64,000 bases of DNA, taken from Linanthus parryae. Lineage: Eukaryota; Streptophyta; Magnoliopsida; Ericales; Polemoniaceae. Within the stretch, counting starts at the first letter, position 1. Each line of letters starts with the position of its first letter. The DNA lies in assembly GCA_023055425.1 (NCBI GenBank), contig JALGPY010000001.1, positions 73,588,994 through 73,652,993 of the forward strand. The letters are read 5' to 3'. A program made the position numbers and the translations under genes. Below are positions 59,216 through 64,000 of this stretch, in pieces. A model generated the notes under the pieces. That model had not been told where the DNA came from. It worked only from the letters and a program-made list of their open reading frames with translations, and did not search any database.

Positions 59216-60062
59216 GGTATTTGGTTTAAGCATCGAGGACGAAGCTCGGTTTAAGGGGGGAAGGATTAATACCCCGATTCGAGACAAGAGGACAATTTAG
59301 TAAAAGTTTGAGAATTGATTTTGAATATCTAAAATTATTTGGGGATTGTAATTGTTGTTTTCACAAGATATAAACTAGTCGAATGGAGATATGATATGGG
59401 GAGGTGATTGTAATTTAGAGAAGTTAGAATCTAATAAAGTAATGGTGGAGGAAAGTGTAATTGGAAGAACTATTTGTATGTATGTACGTACTAATACTTG
59501 TCAGCAACCGTATTTCATTTTACCCGAATCGTATAAATAGTATAACCCAACATTATATACAGTATATTTATACCTGCCCGTATCGTTTCTTTAACCCGAC
59601 CCAACAATACGGTATCATTATACGTACCCGACAACCCAACTCCTCAATACTTTATTATTACTTTTCTTCTTCTTTTCTCCCACTTCCCCAACCGGGTTTC
59701 TACCCAACCCATCTCTAATTACCTCTTCTATAAAATCTTTGTTGTTGTTCTTCTTTTTCTTCACCAACAACAACTCTAACCTCCCTCACTCTTTTGGTGG
59801 TACCCGAACACACCATCACCATCACCATCACCACCATCTCTCAACCACCCTCACATCTCCATTTATCCCTCTGCAGAAACTGAACAGCAACAACAACAAC
59901 TACAAGAACAACTACAACCCCCATTGGCATCACCACTGCCAACCCCAACACCACTACCATCAACGCCACCTTCATCACCACCATCTCTGCCCCCTCTCAA
60001 TCTCTCTGCCTCCCTCTCAATACACAGCAGCAGAAACAAACAACTAAGAAGAGTTAAAGATA
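59216..60062 (+). mobile_element. gypsy remnant: polypurine tract and part of an LTR
   Basis: 'catcgaggacgaagctcgg' followed by TTTAAGGGGGGAAGG (about 59249-59263) is the usual chromovirus run-up to a 3' LTR, and TTAATACCCC follows at once. The LTR-like sequence runs to 60062 with TATA-like sites ('tataaatag' near 59533, 'tataaaatc' near 59730) and CAC-rich simple repeats at about 59800-59990. It is cut by the copia insertion. His- and Ser-rich frames here are repeat artefacts. Confidence 0.65.
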
Positions 60063-60272
60063 TGGGAAACTCAGCATAGTTTCTCATTCAATTACAAAGT
60101 ATAAATAATACATGTTACAACAATAACCACCTGAATAGGTGGGATATCAAGATATTTAGGAATTGTATACTGACTAGGATATCCTGATCATTAGGAGTTC
60201 TAAACAGACTTGGATATATATCAATAAAAATAAATAAAGATATGGGTAGTTATATATCTTGATCTGCTATCA
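60063..60272 (-). repeat. 3' LTR of the copia element (210 bp)
   Basis: On the - strand it starts TGATAGCAGATC just after AGGGGGCA and ends CTGAGTTTCCCA. Both limits are inferred from TG/CA and the polypurine tract, since the partner LTR is outside the window. The last bases before it are AAGATA. Confidence 0.75.
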
Positions 60273-60284
60273 TGCCCCCTCAAG
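60273..60284 (-). other. polypurine tract of the copia element
   Basis: CTTGAGGGGGCA on the - strand directly before the LTR. This form is typical of plant copia elements. Confidence 0.8.
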
Positions 60285-63200
60285 ATAGGCCACGGGTACA
60301 GAGGCCAATCTTGTCTCTGAGCAAATGAAATTGGCCACGTGACAGAGGTTTCGTCAGTAGATCAGCAAGTTGATCGCTGGAGGAAACATGAGATACTCGT
60401 AGAAGACCTGACTGAACTTGATCACGAATAAAATGGTAATCTACTGCCACATGCTTCATTCGGGAGTGGAAAACAGGATTTGAGCTTAGTTGAGTGGCAC
60501 CAATATTATCACAGTAAACTACTGGAGTGGATGGTACCGACGCACCAAGTTCAGTTAAAAGAGAGGTAATCCACCTAATTTCAGCAGCAGCACCAGCAAT
60601 GGACATATATTCAGCTTCAGTAGAGGATCGAGCAACGGTATGTTGCTTCTTAGAACTCCAAGAAATAAGATTACAACCAAGCTATACTAGATATGCACTT
60701 GTTGAGGAATAATCATCCCTATTACCTGCCCAATCCGCATCACAAAACCCATGTAGACTTGGGGGAGAAGCACGGCGCAATAGAAGCCCATCATTCAAAG
60801 TGCCACATAAGTATCGCAAGATGCGCTTAACAAGGATCCAATGATCCTCTGTAGGTTTATGCATAAACTGGGACAACTTATTCACAGCAAATGAGATATC
60901 TGGACGAGTGAGGGAGAGGTATTGAAGGCTCCCAACAACAGCACGATACTGAGATGGATCTGGAAGGACGGTTCCAGAGTTTGTAGTGATTGAGGATGAG
61001 CTTGGTGGAAGCGGTGTAATAACAGAATTAGCTCCTTCCATGTGAGTCCGTTTGAGAAAATATGTGATGTACCGGCGTTGCGAGAGTAATATTCCATGAC
61101 GGTGAGGAATCACCTCAACTCCCAGGAAGTATGAAAGGGGACCAAGGTCTTTGAGTGAAAACCGAGCAGCCAAATAACTCACAAATTTTGAAACAATGTC
61201 ATTATTATTCCCAGTAACGATTATATCGTCAACGTACACCAACAAGTACAAAAAATAATTGCTTGTACGAAGAACAAATAGAGAAGTATCTGAATGGGAA
61301 TTTGTAAAACCTGAGGCCACAAGAAACTGTCGCAATTCGTGATACCACGCCCGTGGAGCTTGTTTGAGACCATAGATGGCTTTGTGAAGTTTGCATACAT
61401 ATGTAGGATGATCAGCATCGACAAATCCATGAGGTTGAGCCATATAAACTTGATCAGAGAGTCGGCCTTGGAGAAAGGCGTTATTAATGTCCAATTGGCG
61501 AAGAGGCCAACCGTTGCTCACTGCAATACTGAGAACAAGTCGTACAGTGGTTGGTTTAATAACCGGACTAAATTTCTCATGGTAATCCACTCCAGGCCGT
61601 TGATGGAATCCTTTGGCCACAAGACGAGCTTTGAACCTGTCAATAGAGCCGTCAGAGTGCCTTTTAATTCGATAAATCCATTTGCAACCCACTACATTAC
61701 TGATGTCATCTGGTGGTACAAGTTCCCAATTCCCATTACGAACGAGGGCATCATATTCTTCATACATAGCTCGCCGCCACTTTTGGTCTTTTAAGGCGAG
61801 AGTCAGAGAGGTAGGCTCAATGTCTTGTGGTGGGGCTAACTGGGTATTGAGGTTAAGTTTTTGGATGGGTTTGTGAATATTGTTTCTGGAGCGAGTAGTC
61901 ATGCGGTGTTGGGGTGGTTCATTAGAGGGTTGCGGGTTGTTGGTACGATGGGGGGTAGAATTTCTTTCAGAAATCTGTTGGGTGGGTGGCAGGATGGGTT
62001 CAGGGACCAATACATGTTGCAAGTGGTCATAGGTTGTGGAGCTACCAGTGGGTATAGATAAGGTTCGCGGGGGCACTGCAGATGGAGTAGTTGGCACAAT
62101 AACAGGAATTGGAGGAGGTATCCATGTATCAATAGTGGTGGAATTGGCACGTGGTAGGTGACTATGAAGGGAGTTATAAGGAAACACTGACTCGACAAAC
62201 CGAACATGACGAGAAACAAAAAAATTTGAACTCGACGGATCAAAGCAGAGGTAGGCACTTTGAGATAATGAGTACCCGAAAAACACACAAGGCATGGAGC
62301 GTTGATCAAGTTTGTGAGAGGTATAAGGACGTAGCCAAGGATAGCATAGACATCCAAATATTCTCAGCTTAGAGTAATTGGACGTTTTGTGAAAAATCAA
62401 TTCGTAAGGGGATGAGAGATTCAGGGTAGGAGTTGGCATCCTGTTTATTAAATAAACATCCGTAGCAAAAGCATGAGACCAAAACATAGTGGGGAGAGAA
62501 GCATGAGAAAGTAAGGTCAGGCCAGTTTCAACAATGTGAAGGTGTCGTTTTTCAGAGTAGCCGTTGTGTTCCGGGGTATGGGGTGGAGTGGTCAAGTGGG
62601 ATATTCCATGTAAGGATAAGTAATGAGTGAGACCCAAATATTCTCCCCCATTATCTTAATATACGGTGACAATTTTGTTTGAAATAATTCTCCACGATAG
62701 CTTTGTAACGCCCAAATACCTCAACTACATCTGATTTACGTTTTAATGGGTAAAACCAGATGTATTTAGTAAAGTGATCCACAAATATTACGTAATATTT
62801 GAAACCATCATGTGATACAGTTGGAGAAGTCCACACATCAGAGAAAACAATTTCAAGAGGTCGTGTAGATTCAAGAGTGGAAGAGGAGAACGGCATCTTG
62901 TGACTTTTATTGCAAAGACAAGAATTACAAAATAAATCTTTCGTCATAGGAGAGGAAAAATTTAAATGATACCGAGAAAACATATGCTTACGGATGGGAG
63001 AAGCAGGAATCCGAGTCGATGATGCCAATTTGAAGACGAAGTTTTGGCATGAGAGAAGGCCAGAATCGGAGAAGGCTTGGAATTATTTGTCGGCAATTCA
63101 TATACTCCATCTTTAGTGCCGCCCGTTAGAAGAATTTCCCCCGTTCGAAGGTCCTTCACATGGAATGACGAGGGTAAGAATTCAACAGATGCATTGTTTG

Positions 63201-63978
63201 AAGCACAAAATTGGGAGATTGAAATTAAATTCTTTGGCATAGTTGGGACATAGAGAACATCATCTGGTGTAAAAGTAATGGAAGGAGTTGGAAGAGAAAT
63301 AGAACCAGTGTGGGTAATGGGTAGCCCAGTACCGTCGCCAATCATGACATCATCTGACCCGGTATACGGTGAATGGAGGGACAAATTGTTTAAGTCCGCT
63401 GTGACATGATGAGACGCTCCACTGTCAAGTAACCAGGTTGGAGTGGTTGACGTGTCAGGAGCAACATAGTTAGCTTGTGGCTGCCATGATGTTGCTTGAT
63501 TAGCTGGCTGAATTGAAGGCTTGACAACAGATGACTGAATTGGCACGAGCTGATATGATGGACACCGCTTGGCTGAGTGTCCTTGAACACCACATATTTG
63601 CCAAAAACCCAAATATGGACGGCTTGGAGGACGAATGTTGCGAGGTGGAGCATTGGGGCTGCCATATGCAGGTGATCGAGCTGGGTTAGATGGTTGGTTC
63701 CACCCTGGATGAGTTTGATTTTGAGAAGGAGGTCTCCAGTTATTATTCGACTTTGCTGGGCGCCAATTGGTATTTATCCTACTTGTAGGATTGGCAATGA
63801 TTGGCAAATGTGCTCCAGGCTTGGTGTTTGCATCAACGGAAGCTTCAAAGCACAAGAGTTTCTCATGAAGATCTTCAAAAGTGATGGATGTATCACGAGC
63901 TTGAACAACCCGAACAAGTTCCTTGTACTCATCTCCCAGTCCGTCCAATATCTTGTCAGTTATTTCTTCTTCTTCCAC
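60280..63978 (-). pseudogene. copia gag-pol polyprotein, interrupted
   Basis: gag end: a knuckle near 63570-63600 reads WQICGVQGHSAKRC, its first Cys replaced by Trp. Protease: LLDSGASHHV near 63415. Gag-pre-integrase and zinc-binding: NWHHRLG near 63025 and CNSCLCNKSHKMPF near 62900, with a frameshift near 63012 between them. Integrase core: SDVWTSP, DHFTKYIWFYPL and, past a frameshift near 62678 and a stop near 62656, DNGGEYLG and PEHNGYSEKRH. RT: GVDYHEKFSPV, DINNAFLQG and the catalytic VYVDDIIV near 61235. RNase H: CDADWAGN, then a stop at 60682-60684, then [15 protein letters not shown] and VDYHFIRD. The stop at 60682 replaces a conserved aromatic residue. Confidence 0.93.
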
Positions 63979-64000
63979 CGGCGCTCCTAAAATGGCAAGC

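Larger units (their letters stand above)
60063..64000 (-). mobile_element. Ty1/copia element, probably Ale type, running off the window
   Basis: Read on the - strand from 64000: gag end with a zinc knuckle, protease, integrase, RT, RNase H, polypurine tract, and a 210-bp LTR. The order integrase before RT defines copia. The short LTR and the knuckle and integrase text fit the Ale lineage. At least two frameshifts and two stops make this copy non-functional. The 5' LTR and gag start lie beyond 64000. Confidence 0.92.

Noticed and set aside
59739..60047. His- and Asn-rich 102-codon frame
   Set aside because: CAC/CAA-type simple repeats in an LTR remnant; no conserved domain.

Overview
The window is nuclear DNA from a flowering plant, probably a eudicot. 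It is AT-rich outside coding exons, has spliced genes with GT-AG introns, and is packed with plant transposon lineages: Tekay-type and Athila-type Ty3/gypsy, Ty1/copia, Mutator-like, CACTA, MITE and a tRNA-derived SINE.

Left part (1-27650) is a transposon nest. After a degenerate LTR-like stretch and a Myb/SANT-like pseudogene, a decayed Tekay-type chromovirus (3214-24310) runs on the + strand with both LTRs, a primer-binding site, gag, protease, RT, RNase H, integrase and chromodomain. Its RNase H is split by a much younger non-autonomous Athila-type element (9894-19834) with near-identical 2059-bp LTRs and a perfect 5-bp target duplication. The young element keeps one 896-codon ORF that joins gag and protease directly to the integrase tail, with RT, RNase H and integrase core missing. 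It also carries a striking array of short palindromes in its LTRs and 3' region. A second, heavily decayed gypsy relic lies on the - strand (about 24712-26125), followed by one CACTA-type end.

Middle part (30297-57863, - strand) is the one gene I could rebuild in full: an RNA cytidine acetyltransferase of the NAT10/KRE33 family. Twenty-six exons join without a frame error into 1031 codons plus stop. The introns total about 24 kb. Several hold recognisable elements: a Mutator-like element containing a solo copia LTR, a Pack-MULE-like element carrying a broken copy of the 5' part of ALG8, another Mutator-like element, MITE-like pieces and duplications. Downstream of the gene, on the same strand, are two in-frame exons resembling the C-terminal part of a YqeH/NOA1-type GTPase.

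Right part (57864-64000) holds the gene's 5' flank, a SINE, a gypsy LTR remnant with its polypurine tract, and the 3' two thirds or more of a - strand copia element of probable Ale type, whose gag continues past the window end.

The only clear candidate for a functional host gene is the NAT10 homologue. The most unusual object is the young chimeric Athila-type element with its palindrome arrays.
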